A DNA stretch of 60,865 nt from JAWLFI01 sp964627995 (lineage in GTDB: Bacteria > Bacteroidota > Bacteroidia > Chitinophagales > Saprospiraceae). The stretch lies in contig CAZVLN010000012.1 of the NCBI GenBank assembly GCA_964627995.1, forward strand, positions 1-60,865, in the 5' to 3' direction. How positions within the stretch are numbered: position 1 is the stretch's first letter; each line of letters opens with the position of its first letter. Shown here one piece after another: positions 25,680 to 34,540 of this stretch. The notes beneath the pieces were generated by a model. That model ran no database searches and was not told where the DNA came from. It worked only from the letters and a program-made list of their open reading frames with translations. The position numbers and the translations under genes are program-made.

Positions 25680-28061
25680 ATGCGAGCAGAATCAGATATT
25701 AAAGAAACTTTGGTTTGTACGCACTGTGGACAACAGATGCGTGAGCCTGCAGTGAGCGATTCATCGGGACTATTCTGTTGCTCGGGATGTCAGGCTGTCC
25801 ATCATTTATTGAAAGAGCACCAGGTTCATAAAGATGGAGAGCGATTTGATATCACGGGTCCGAGAAAGCCCGAATATGCTTATTTGGAAGAGTCTGAAGT
25901 AATAGAGGATCTATGTGCCCATCGCTCCGGCAACTGGACTGTAGTTCACTTTTCCATTCCCGGCATTCACTGTTCCTCCTGTATCTATTTGTTAGAAAAT
26001 ATTATGCGACTGCATTCCGGCATTGCCTCCTGTCGAGTGAATTTTTTAGCCAAAGAGGCTTCTTTCACTTTTGATGAGGAAATGTTGAGCTTGCGCGAAT
26101 TGGTGGAATTGTTAGAAGCCATTGATTATCCGCCTCAACTTCAATACGATCAGCTGGAGGGCAAAACTTCTACTAAGCGTAACTACAGTTTGTTTATAAA
26201 GATGGGCGTCGCCGGATTTTGTTTTGGTAACATCATGCTTCTGAGTTTTCCGGATTATATCGGTACCGTGGAGAGAGATTATGCCGCTATTTTCGGTTGG
26301 ATCATTTTTACATTTTCAGTACCGGTCGTATTTTACAGTGCCTGGGATTATTTAAAATCTGCAAGTTTGAGTTTGCGATCCGGGCGACTCAATATTGATG
26401 TGCCCGTCACCTTGGGTATATTGACTCTGTTTTTTCGCAGTCTTTACGAGATTTGGACTGGAGGGGGAACGGGATATTTAGATAGTCTATCCGGATTTGT
26501 CTTCTTTTTACTTATTGGACGCTGGTTTCAGGACATCACTTACAGTTCCATGTCCTTTGATCGAGATTATAAGTCTTATTTTCCTATTGCTGTAATGAAG
26601 TGGATAGGAGGTGCCTGGCAGTCGACTGCGATCCGAAATGTAGAGATTGGTGATGAGTTACTCATTAGAGATGGGGAACTGATTCCTGCGGATGGTAGTA
26701 TTCAATCGGGGAGGGCACGTATCGATTATAGTTTTGTGACCGGAGAAGCTGACCCTATTTCTAAAGAAATTGGAGAGGAAGTATTGGCAGGAGGACGTCA
26801 GCGGGGGGAGAGTTTCCGTCTGGCAGTTTCGGAGGAAGTTGATCAAAGTTATTTAACGCGCCTTTGGGACCAGGATCCCTTTCATATGCCCCGTGCCAAT
26901 CGCTTACAACAATTATTAGATCGCATCGGCAAGTATTTTACCTGGGGCATCATAACAATTGCCGGACTCACCCTGGCCTACTGGTGGGGAAAGGATTTAG
27001 GTATGGCGTTTATTGCAGCTACAGCAGTTTTGATTATAGCTTGTCCTTGCGCTTTAGCTTTATCCACGCCATTCACCTATGGGAACATAGTTCGAATCTT
27101 AGGGCAGAAGGGTATGTTTTTGCGAAATATTCAGACGGTTACCCAACTTCAAGACATTACACATATGGTTTTTGATAAAACAGGTACCCTTACCGATCCC
27201 GGGAAAGACCAGATAGAATACAGGGGCCGACCACTCAGTCAAATTCAGAAAAAGGCGCTTGCTCTTCTAACGGTTCAAAGTCAGCATCCGATGAGTCGGG
27301 CGCTTTATGAATTGATGCCTAGCCCATCTTCAGATTTAATTTGTAAGAAGTTTAAAGAATTTCCGGGCCGGGGTATTCAAGGGTCCGTAGGCGGCGATTT
27401 TTTTCAACTGGGATCTGCTGATTTCATTCTGGGAAGTCCAGCTTCAGAAACAGGGGTTTGGTTGTCTATAAATGGGGAATACTATGGGTATTTTGCCTTT
27501 AGCACTGCAATGCGATCAGGTACAGGACGAATCATCGACTATTTAGATACAAAATACCAGCTGCATGTGGTGTCAGGCGATGGCGAACAAGATCAAGCGC
27601 GGTTGCGCGAGCTTTTCCCTGATGGGACAAAACTACTATTTAAGCAGAAGCCAGCAGATAAGCTCGAATATATACGTGGCATACAAGCCTCCGGCGAACG
27701 CGTATGTTTTATTGGGGATGGTTTGAATGATGCGGGTGCTCTGCGTCAGGCAGATGTAGGGATAGTGATTTCCCACTCCTCTCAACAGTTTTCACCCTCC
27801 AGTGATGTAATTCTAGACGAAACCTCCTGGTCTACTTTTGACCAATTTATATGCTATATAAACAAAAGTCGAACGCTTTTGCATCTTGCCTTTATTTTTG
27901 CGGGTCTATATAACTTAGTCGGCTTATATTTTGCCGTTCAGGGCTTGCTTTCGCCCGTTGTAGCCGCAATCTTGATGCCCTTAAGTTCTATTAGTATTAT
28001 TGTACTTGGATTTCTGGGTTCTTATAGTCTTGCGATATTTGGTTTTTACAAACCAAAATAA
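25680..28061 (+). CDS. ccoI: Copper-type P1B ATPase for cbb3 oxidase assembly
   Basis: A 793-residue P-type ATPase. An N-terminal zinc-ribbon-like part (CTHCGQQM and CCSGCQAVHHLL) is followed by a heavy-metal-associated domain with GIHCSSCIYLLENIM near residue 97. The membrane metal site is CPC in IIACPCALALSTPF (about 455), the phosphorylation motif DKTGTLTDPG (about 498) and the hinge GDGLNDAGALRQADVG (about 680). Together with its position directly upstream of ccoS-ccoNO, this makes it the CcoI/FixI transporter that supplies copper to the CcoN active site. Paired CRP/FNR-type boxes precede it. Confidence 0.93.
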   Translation: MRAESDIKETLVCTHCGQQMREPAVSDSSGLFCCSGCQAVHHLLKEHQVHKDGERFDITGPRKPEYAYLEESEVIEDLCAHRSGNWTVVHFSIPGIHCSSCIYLLENIMRLHSGIASCRVNFLAKEASFTFDEEMLSLRELVELLEAIDYPPQLQYDQLEGKTSTKRNYSLFIKMGVAGFCFGNIMLLSFPDYIGTVERDYAAIFGWIIFTFSVPVVFYSAWDYLKSASLSLRSGRLNIDVPVTLGILTLFFRSLYEIWTGGGTGYLDSLSGFVFFLLIGRWFQDITYSSMSFDRDYKSYFPIAVMKWIGGAWQSTAIRNVEIGDELLIRDGELIPADGSIQSGRARIDYSFVTGEADPISKEIGEEVLAGGRQRGESFRLAVSEEVDQSYLTRLWDQDPFHMPRANRLQQLLDRIGKYFTWGIITIAGLTLAYWWGKDLGMAFIAATAVLIIACPCALALSTPFTYGNIVRILGQKGMFLRNIQTVTQLQDITHMVFDKTGTLTDPGKDQIEYRGRPLSQIQKKALALLTVQSQHPMSRALYELMPSPSSDLICKKFKEFPGRGIQGSVGGDFFQLGSADFILGSPASETGVWLSINGEYYGYFAFSTAMRSGTGRIIDYLDTKYQLHVVSGDGEQDQARLRELFPDGTKLLFKQKPADKLEYIRGIQASGERVCFIGDGLNDAGALRQADVGIVISHSSQQFSPSSDVILDETSWSTFDQFICYINKSRTLLHLAFIFAGLYNLVGLYFAVQGLLSPVVAAILMPLSSISIIVLGFLGSYSLAIFGFYKPK

Positions 28062-28081
28062 CAACTTATATTTGAAAAGGT

Positions 28082-28115
28082 TGAGAAAGATCATATTTAA
28101 GGATGATAACCGTCA
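28082..28115. promoter_or_regulatory. Paired CRP/FNR-type boxes upstream of ccoS-ccoNO
   Basis: Two TGA-N6-TCA palindromes: TGAgaaagaTCA (28082-28093) and TGAtaaccgTCA (28104-28115), centres 22 bp apart. The second is extended to GGATGA/TCATCC. They sit 86-119 bp before the ccoS start, after the ccoI stop. Confidence 0.7.
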
Positions 28116-28200
28116 TCCATTGAAAGTATGAGCCTTTCTATATTGCGAATCAATAGCAGAACCCGCATTACATCTTGTATGTAAGGCATCAATAAAACAA

Positions 28201-28359
28201 ATGGAAATCATTTTTTTCTTAATCGGATTGGGCGTTTTAGTAGCAGGAGGCTTTTTAGTGGCTTTCATTTGGGCGATGCGTTCAGGACAATACGAAGATG
28301 ATTATACGCCATCTGTCCGAATTTTATGGGACGATGCAAAGAAAAAGTCAACGAAATAA
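28201..28359 (+). CDS. ccoS: cbb3 oxidase maturation protein CcoS
   Basis: A 52-residue protein with one membrane segment (IIFFLIGLGVLVAGGFLVAF) followed by WAMRSGQYEDDYTPSVRILW, the normal CcoS pattern of a short anchor plus a region ending in acidic residues. CcoS is needed to insert the cofactors into CcoN. It begins the structural operon, 9 bp before ccoNO. Confidence 0.9.
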   Translation: MEIIFFLIGLGVLVAGGFLVAFIWAMRSGQYEDDYTPSVRILWDDAKKKSTK

Positions 28360-28368
28360 TTTAACAGT

Positions 28369-30501
28369 ATGAGTAAGATCGAGTCATTCAGTTATGACAA
28401 TAAAACCGTTAAGTGGTTTGCATATGCCACTATCATTTGGGGTTTAGTAGGTATGTTAGTTGGAGTTTGGGCCGCATTTCAGATGGTCTTTCCCGCTCTA
28501 AACTTTTCGACAGCCGAGATCAGTTTTGGTCGGATTCGCCCCCTACATACGAATGCGGTTATTTTCGCTTTTGTCGGTAATGGGATTTTTATGGGTGTTT
28601 ATCATTCGATGCAACGCTTATTAAAAACGCGGATGTTTAGTGATGCCTTGTCCAAATTTCATTTTTGGGGCTGGCAGGCCATTATCCTGGCAGCGGCATT
28701 AACCTTACCCTTAGGACTGACGAGTAGCCACGAATACGCGGAGTTAGAATGGCCTATAGATATTGCGATTGCTTTGGTCTGGATCGCATTTGGAATCAAT
28801 ATGTTTGGGACGATCTTGCGTCGAAGAGAAAATCACCTGTATGTAGCTATTTGGTTTTATATTGCCACTTGGGTTACGGTCACTGTTCTTCATGTTTTTA
28901 ATAACCTATCCATTCCATACAGTATTATGGGGAGTATACCGGTTTTGGCCGGGGTGCAAGATGCCTTAGTACAATGGTGGTATGGCCACAATGCGGTAGC
29001 CTTTTTCCTTACCACACCCTATTTAGGTTTAATGTATTACTATTTGCCCAAGGCCGCCAATCGGCCGATCTTTTCCTATAAATTATCAATCATTCACTTT
29101 TGGGCGCTCATTTTCATATATATCTGGGCGGGCCCTCACCACTTATTATACACTTCTCTTCCAGATTGGGCGCAGTCATTGGGAACTGTCTTTTCTATCA
29201 TGCTTATTGCTCCGAGTTGGGGCGGAATGTTAAATGGACTTTTGACTTTACGCGGAGCATGGGATCGAGTCCGGCAAGATCCAATTCTGAAATTCATGGT
29301 GGTTGCTGTGAGTGCCTATGGAATGTCGACCTTAGAGGGGCCTCTCTTATCGATCAAATCTATAAATGCCATTAGTCACTATACGGATTGGACGGTAGCG
29401 CATGTACACATAGGAACTTTAGGATGGAACGGCATGCTAACTTTCGGAGTCTTATATTGGTTGGTGCCCCGCATCTTTAATACTAAGCTTCATTCTATGC
29501 GTTGGGCTAACATCCATTTCTGGATTGCCACGATGGGAATTCTCTTTTATGCTATTCCACTGTATTGGGCTGGATGGACACAAAGCATGATGTGGAAGCA
29601 GTTTGAACCAGACGGATTTCTAACCTACCCCAACTTTTTGGAGACCGTTACGCAGATCCTGCCCATGTACTTGCTTCGAGCTATTGGAGGTACGATATAT
29701 TTAGTTGGCGCGATTTTAATGGGTGTCAATTTATTTAAAACAATGAACGCTGGAAATTGCGAGGATAATGAAGCTGCAGAAGCACCGGCACTTACACCTC
29801 ACAAAAAAGTGAAAGGGGAATATTGGCACAAATGGATTGAGCGTCGACCTATACAAATGCTGATCGGAGCTACTGTACTTGTTCTCATTGGTGGCCTTGT
29901 AGAAATTTTCCCCATGTTACTCATCGATGATAATGTACCTAAAATTGCCTCTGTTCAACCTTACACACCCCTGGAGTTAGAGGGCCGCGATTTATATATA
30001 CGTGAAGGTTGCGTCGGTTGCCACTCGCAAATGGTAAGACCTTTCCGCTCAGAGACTGAAAGGTATGGAGATTATTCCAAGTCCGGTGAATTTATTTACG
30101 ACCGACCATTCTTATGGGGATCCAAGCGAACAGGACCTGATCTCCATCGGGAAGGTGGTAAGTATTCCAATAGTTGGCACTACTATCACATGTTAGAGCC
30201 GGAGTCGATGTCTCCAGGCTCAATAATGCCGCCTTATCCCTGGCTGATTGAAGATGATCTCAGCACCAAGTATACCGCTGCTAAGATCAAAGTTCTTCAA
30301 TCGCTGAATACGCCTTATCCGGAAGGTTATGCCGATCAAGCAGTAGCTGACCTTGAAGCTCAAGCGAAAGAGGTGGCTGATCAGCTTCGCTCAGAAGGGG
30401 TGGAGCAAGAGAACCTTGAAAAGAAAGAGATTGTGGCTTTAGTGGCTTACCTACAGCGGCTGGGGACAGACATTAAGCCAGAACCTATTGTAGAACAATA
30501 A
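28369..30501 (+). CDS. ccoN: Fused cbb3 cytochrome c oxidase subunits I and II (CcoNO)
   Basis: A 710-residue fusion. Residues 1-475 are the CcoN haem-copper subunit with 12 membrane segments; GHNAVAFFLTTPYLGLMYYY and GPHHLLYTSLPDWAQ carry copper-site histidines, and HVHIGTLGWNGM the haem ligands. Residues 500-710 are CcoO: a membrane anchor (about 500) then a mono-haem cytochrome c with CVGCH near residue 548 and the EGCVGCHSQMVRPFRSE motif. The axial Met is probably in PESMSPGSIMPPYPWL. The fused form is common in Bacteroidota. It reduces O2 to water at low oxygen while pumping protons. Confidence 0.95.
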   Translation: MSKIESFSYDNKTVKWFAYATIIWGLVGMLVGVWAAFQMVFPALNFSTAEISFGRIRPLHTNAVIFAFVGNGIFMGVYHSMQRLLKTRMFSDALSKFHFWGWQAIILAAALTLPLGLTSSHEYAELEWPIDIAIALVWIAFGINMFGTILRRRENHLYVAIWFYIATWVTVTVLHVFNNLSIPYSIMGSIPVLAGVQDALVQWWYGHNAVAFFLTTPYLGLMYYYLPKAANRPIFSYKLSIIHFWALIFIYIWAGPHHLLYTSLPDWAQSLGTVFSIMLIAPSWGGMLNGLLTLRGAWDRVRQDPILKFMVVAVSAYGMSTLEGPLLSIKSINAISHYTDWTVAHVHIGTLGWNGMLTFGVLYWLVPRIFNTKLHSMRWANIHFWIATMGILFYAIPLYWAGWTQSMMWKQFEPDGFLTYPNFLETVTQILPMYLLRAIGGTIYLVGAILMGVNLFKTMNAGNCEDNEAAEAPALTPHKKVKGEYWHKWIERRPIQMLIGATVLVLIGGLVEIFPMLLIDDNVPKIASVQPYTPLELEGRDLYIREGCVGCHSQMVRPFRSETERYGDYSKSGEFIYDRPFLWGSKRTGPDLHREGGKYSNSWHYYHMLEPESMSPGSIMPPYPWLIEDDLSTKYTAAKIKVLQSLNTPYPEGYADQAVADLEAQAKEVADQLRSEGVEQENLEKKEIVALVAYLQRLGTDIKPEPIVEQ

Positions 30502-30513
30502 AAAAATAATACC

Positions 30514-30705
30514 ATGGCTAAATACATATTAGAATCAGCTGGTAATATCAATTGGATGGCCTTGTTTTCACTAATCACTTTTTTAAGTGTATTTGTGTTG
30601 GCTATCGTATTGGTTTTTCGGCGAAGTGATGACCATATTCGTCATATGGCTTCATTGCCCCTTGATGATGAATCCGTAAGCGAAGATCAAACAGAGAAAA
30701 AATAA
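30514..30705 (+). CDS. ccoQ: cbb3 oxidase small subunit CcoQ
   Basis: A 63-residue protein with one membrane helix (FSLITFLSVFVLAIVLVF) and a charged tail ending SEDQTEKK. Size, position between ccoNO and ccoP and single helix fit CcoQ, which stabilises the oxidase complex. CcoQ is poorly conserved in sequence, so the call leans on context. Confidence 0.8.
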   Translation: MAKYILESAGNINWMALFSLITFLSVFVLAIVLVFRRSDDHIRHMASLPLDDESVSEDQTEKK

Positions 30706-30710
30706 TCCCT

Positions 30711-31640
30711 ATGTTAAAACAAGTGAGTTTATCCGTAATAGGTTTAATGATTTTATCCCAACCTGCCAAAGCTCAGAGCAGTTTGACTGCTGCCTTTGAA
30801 GATATGGAGTGGCTGAGTGCCGCCATGGATGTGCTATTGGAGAATATAGTTGTATTTCTAGCTGCCCTGATCATTCTTGCAGCCTTATTGGTTATGTATC
30901 GCACCTTAATGGTGATCTTGAATGAGGAGAAAATTAAGGCTTATGAGGAGGCCGGCTTGCAATTAGAAGATGCAGGATCTCCTGAGCGAGGTCCTTCTTT
31001 GTGGAGTCGAATGATGGACATGCTTACAGCAGCAGTGCCCGTAGAGCGTGAGAAAGAAGTTGATCTTGGGCATGAGTTTGATGGCATTCGGGAACTAGAT
31101 AATCGGCTTCCTCCCTGGTGGTTAGGTTTGTTTTATGGCTCTATCATTTTTGCCTTTGTATATATGTATTACTACCACTTCTCTGGCGCTGAGTGGAGCT
31201 CTAGAAAAGAATATAGAGAAGAGGTAGCATCTGCTGAACGGGCTGCAAGACTATATCGGATTCAGCAGGCAGATGTAGTTGATGAAGAAAATGTCCAATT
31301 CTTAACTGATGAGCTGGCTTTAGAACAAGGAGAGGTCATTTTCCAATCCAATTGCGCCACTTGCCATGGAGAAAATGGCGAAGGGGGTATTGGGCCTAAT
31401 CTGACTGACCCATATTGGATTCACGGTGGTACCATCAATGATGTATTTTCTGTAATCAAGTATGGTGTTGCTGAAAAAGGAATGGTGTCCTGGCAAGCCC
31501 AAATTCGCCCGTCGGCCATGGAAAAAGTGTCGAGTTTTATTATGTCGCTCCAGGGTACGGAACCCGCTGGCGCGAAAGAGAAAGAAGGTATATTCCACGA
31601 TCCTGAAATCATCACACAAACTGAGGTGGAAGAGGGCTAA
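30711..31640 (+). CDS. ccoP: cbb3 oxidase cytochrome c subunit CcoP with a single haem site
   Basis: A 309-residue protein: signal-like N-terminus (LSQPAKAQS), two membrane segments (about 48-68 and 140-160), the conserved LDNRLPPWW before the second, and one cytochrome c domain. There is only one CXXCH, CATCH near residues 215-219; the axial Met is probably in KGMVSWQ. Proteobacterial CcoP carries two haems c; this version has one, as I recall being usual in Bacteroidota. The domain takes electrons from soluble cytochromes and passes them to CcoO/CcoN. Confidence 0.92.
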   Translation: MLKQVSLSVIGLMILSQPAKAQSSLTAAFEDMEWLSAAMDVLLENIVVFLAALIILAALLVMYRTLMVILNEEKIKAYEEAGLQLEDAGSPERGPSLWSRMMDMLTAAVPVEREKEVDLGHEFDGIRELDNRLPPWWLGLFYGSIIFAFVYMYYYHFSGAEWSSRKEYREEVASAERAARLYRIQQADVVDEENVQFLTDELALEQGEVIFQSNCATCHGENGEGGIGPNLTDPYWIHGGTINDVFSVIKYGVAEKGMVSWQAQIRPSAMEKVSSFIMSLQGTEPAGAKEKEGIFHDPEIITQTEVEEG

Positions 31641-31673
31641 GTCAGCCAAAACTGATAGAAGAGAAAATAGAAT

Positions 31674-33086
31674 ATGTCAAATGAACCCAGAGATCCAGAA
31701 GATAGCTTTAGAGACAGCATAAGTTCTGTTGATGAAAAAGGGAAAAGAATCTGGATTTACCCCAAAATGCCAAGCGGTAAGTTTTACAATTATCGCAAAT
31801 GGCTTTCCTATGTCTTATTAATTGTATTATTTGGAATGCCGTGGATTAGGATCAACGGCAAACCCTTTATGCAATTCGATATTATAAATCGGGAGTTTTA
31901 TCTATTTGCTCAGCATTTTGTTCCGCAAGATTTCCATTTGTTTGTTATAGCGATGCTTATCTTTTTGATTTTTATCGTATTATTTACAGTTGTTTTCGGA
32001 CGGGTTTTTTGTGGATGGGTATGTCCGCAAACCATCTTTATGGAAATGGTTTACCGTCGAATTGAATATGCTATTGAAGGCGACTATACAGCGCAGAAAA
32101 GGCTTAATAAAGCCCCATGGAATTGGGATAAAATTTGGAAGAAAACACTTAAGCAGACACTGTTTTTCGGCATCGCCTTTTTAGTGGGAAACACTTTTCT
32201 CGCCTACATTATCGGTACCGACAACTTACTAGAAATTATTCAATCACCGATATCGGAACATTGGCAAGGCTTTACGGCCATGCTTATTTTTTCAGTTGTT
32301 TTTTATCTGGTTTTTTCACAATTGCGCGAGCAAGTGTGCACAACAATCTGCCCATATGGTCGATTGCAAGGTGTGATGTTAGACAAGCAGTCCTTAGCCG
32401 TGTATTACGATTGGATCCGCGGGGAGCCTAGAGGGCGTATTCGAAAAAATGCAACCGAGTTAGAAAAGCAAGAGCAAGGAGATTGCATCGATTGCGACTT
32501 ATGTGTTAAGGTATGCCCAACCGGTATTGATATCCGAAATGGAATTCAATTGGAATGTGTGAACTGCACGGCTTGCATGGATGCTTGCGATGAAGTCATG
32601 GAAAAAGTAAACCGTCCTAAAGGACTCATCCGTATTGATTCTCATGATGGAATAGCCAAAAAGTCACATCGTATTATCAACCCTAGATCTATTGCCTACA
32701 GCATTGTTTTGGCTGTCTTGGTGGGAATTGAGATTTTTCTCTTTAGTGCGCGAACAGATGTGGAAACGATTTTACTCCGCACACCGGGAAAATTATTCTA
32801 TGAGCGTGAGGAAGGTATTATAGAAAACCTCTACAACTATCAGTTGATCAACAAAACAGACAAGGAAATGCAAATCGAGTTTGAGTTAGTTGATATGGAG
32901 GGCGAATTCGAGTATGTCGGTCAGCAACCCAAAACCGATCCCAATGGCACCGTTTCAGGGTCTCTTTTCATTAAAATACCAGAAGAGGAGTTAGATGGTA
33001 GAAAAACGAGGCTCCGTATTGACATAAAATCAAATGACGAAGTCGTAGAAAGTATAAAAACAAACTTTTTAGGCCCTGTCCAGTAA
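31674..33086 (+). CDS. ccoG: cbb3 oxidase accessory ferredoxin-like protein CcoG
   Basis: A 470-residue membrane protein with about five hydrophobic segments (the first around residue 40), the motif VFGRVFCGWVCPQTIFMEM near residue 105 and a polyferredoxin part with CIDCDLCVKVCPTGIDI and CVNCTACMDACDEVM near 269-305. CcoG/RdxA binds two 4Fe-4S clusters and is linked to Cu(II) reduction for cbb3 assembly. The C-terminal part is a periplasmic Ig-like domain. It lies 33 bp after ccoP. Confidence 0.93.
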   Translation: MSNEPRDPEDSFRDSISSVDEKGKRIWIYPKMPSGKFYNYRKWLSYVLLIVLFGMPWIRINGKPFMQFDIINREFYLFAQHFVPQDFHLFVIAMLIFLIFIVLFTVVFGRVFCGWVCPQTIFMEMVYRRIEYAIEGDYTAQKRLNKAPWNWDKIWKKTLKQTLFFGIAFLVGNTFLAYIIGTDNLLEIIQSPISEHWQGFTAMLIFSVVFYLVFSQLREQVCTTICPYGRLQGVMLDKQSLAVYYDWIRGEPRGRIRKNATELEKQEQGDCIDCDLCVKVCPTGIDIRNGIQLECVNCTACMDACDEVMEKVNRPKGLIRIDSHDGIAKKSHRIINPRSIAYSIVLAVLVGIEIFLFSARTDVETILLRTPGKLFYEREEGIIENLYNYQLINKTDKEMQIEFELVDMEGEFEYVGQQPKTDPNGTVSGSLFIKIPEEELDGRKTRLRIDIKSNDEVVESIKTNFLGPVQ

Positions 33087-33096
33087 ATTCATAATA

Positions 33097-33540
33097 ATGA
33101 AACTACATTGGGGAAATGCAATTTTTATTTTTTTCGTAGTGTACATCAGTATACTTGGATTTACTTTGTATCAATCCACTCAAGTCGATCACAGCTTAGT
33201 AGCTGAAGACTATTACGCAAAAGACTTGAGTTATCAGGAACAATATGAAAAGTTGGAAAATTATGCAGCTAGTTCTAAACCGCTGAGTCTGCTTTTCGAT
33301 TCTGAGAAAGAGCTTATTTCCATCCATGCTCCAGAAGCGACAGATGCAATGACGGGAACGGTCACTTTTTACCATCCATCGCGATCAAATCAGGATGTTA
33401 ATATTGCCTTTTCTGTTTCAGGAGGCGATAAAGCTGCATTCTCTATTCCAGAGTTGTCACCCGGACGTTGGATAGCTCAGGTCGATTATAAGGATAGCAA
33501 ACAGTCCTATTATTTTGAGAAAGATATTTTTGTACGGTAG
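33097..33540 (+). CDS. ccoH: cbb3 oxidase assembly protein CcoH (FixH)
   Basis: A 147-residue protein with an N-terminal membrane anchor (AIFIFFVVYISILGFTLY) followed by DHSLVAEDYYAKDLSYQEQY, the hallmark FixH sequence, and a small periplasmic beta domain. CcoH stays with the oxidase during and after assembly. It is 10 bp after ccoG, and the next start codon follows its stop directly. Confidence 0.9.
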   Translation: MKLHWGNAIFIFFVVYISILGFTLYQSTQVDHSLVAEDYYAKDLSYQEQYEKLENYAASSKPLSLLFDSEKELISIHAPEATDAMTGTVTFYHPSRSNQDVNIAFSVSGGDKAAFSIPELSPGRWIAQVDYKDSKQSYYFEKDIFVR

Positions 33541-34239
33541 ATGTTGTCAGTACCATTTCTTCTGGGGTTTTTGGGTTCTGTGCATTGTCTAGGTATGTGC
33601 GGTCCCTTAGCGATGGGTGTTGCCCATACAGGGGAAGGGCAATGGGGAGCTCTATTGAGAAGAGCATTTGCTTACAACCTGGGTCGCGCCCTGACCTATG
33701 CCGTATTGGGTTTATTGGTAGGAAGTATCGCGCAGCAATTTTTAGAGTCCGGATGGCAACAAAATATATCGATAGGAGCAGGCGGTATTCTTATTCTTTT
33801 CTTTTTTTTAGCGCTAACACCTGAGACCGTATTGCAAAAATTTAGCTGGTATAGAAATGGACTTCAACGCTGGCAATCACAATTGGGAAATGCCATGCAT
33901 AAATGGGGTCAATCCTCAGCTCTTATTCTTGGTCTACTAAACGGATTGTTGCCTTGCGGACTGGTCTACATTGCCCTGGCCGGAGCACTTGCCTTTTCAG
34001 CCGCATGGCAAAGCGCCCTTTTCATGTTCATGTTTGGTTTGGGCACGATGCCCTCTCTGTTTATACTCATGACAGGTTCTGGGAAGTTGCCCATTTTTAA
34101 AAACGGATTCTTCCGCAAAGCCCTACCAGCTGTCCAATTGGCTATGGGTGTATTTTTAATATATCGGGGTGTTGCTGTGGAATTACCCTTTGATCTTAGT
34201 TGGTATCTTCAGGTCGAAGAGCCTCCCATGTGCCACTAA
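33541..34239 (+). CDS. Sulfite-exporter TauE/SafE-type membrane protein (UreH-like)
   Basis: A 232-residue protein with six membrane segments. The opening LGFLGSVHCLGMCGPLAMGV and the middle GLLNGLLPCGLVYIALAGAL are the two characteristic Cys-containing repeats of the UreH-like/SafE group often found at the end of cco operons. In such operons it is thought to take part in copper delivery; the conserved HCxGMCGP cysteines would suit metal relay. It abuts ccoH without a gap and closes the operon. Confidence 0.88.
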   Translation: MLSVPFLLGFLGSVHCLGMCGPLAMGVAHTGEGQWGALLRRAFAYNLGRALTYAVLGLLVGSIAQQFLESGWQQNISIGAGGILILFFFLALTPETVLQKFSWYRNGLQRWQSQLGNAMHKWGQSSALILGLLNGLLPCGLVYIALAGALAFSAAWQSALFMFMFGLGTMPSLFILMTGSGKLPIFKNGFFRKALPAVQLAMGVFLIYRGVAVELPFDLSWYLQVEEPPMCH

Positions 34240-34263
34240 TACTTTCATTATAATTTATCGATT

Positions 34264-34444
34264 TTTTGGGGCCTCCAGAGCCGCCTTTTTGGCGTCTCTG
34301 GCGCTACGTTTCGCCACTCGTTCAGTTACTCTCCTCCGCCCAAAGGGGCAGAGGAGCTTCTCTCGGTCTCCTTCAGTATCTGAAGGAGACTCCGATGCTT
34401 GAAGCATCGGACGGCTGCACATCGCTAGTCCGAGCAAGTTGCTC
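34264..34444 (+). repeat. GC-rich hairpin element, class II, copy 4 (hairpin train)
   Basis: It opens TTTTTTGGGGCC just after the cco operon. Hairpins in order: CCAGAG/CTCTGG (34275-34301); GGCG/CGCC (34300-34315); CTCCTC/GAGGAG (34331-34356); a perfect 10-bp stem GTCTCCTTCA/TGAAGGAGAC (34366-34390); a 21-base odd palindrome centred at 34401; and GAGCAA-g-TTGCTC (34432-34444). It also carries CACATCGCTAGTCC, like the ends of other class II copies. It lies between convergent genes, so a termination role is possible. 34445-34540 is featureless. Confidence 0.7.
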
Positions 34445-34540
34445 ATTAACAGTTGAAATAATTAGTTTTGCGGTGCAGGATGATGGGCTAGGTATAACTA
34501 TTCGTGGATGACTTCATTCACAGACTAAATGCCTAAAATG

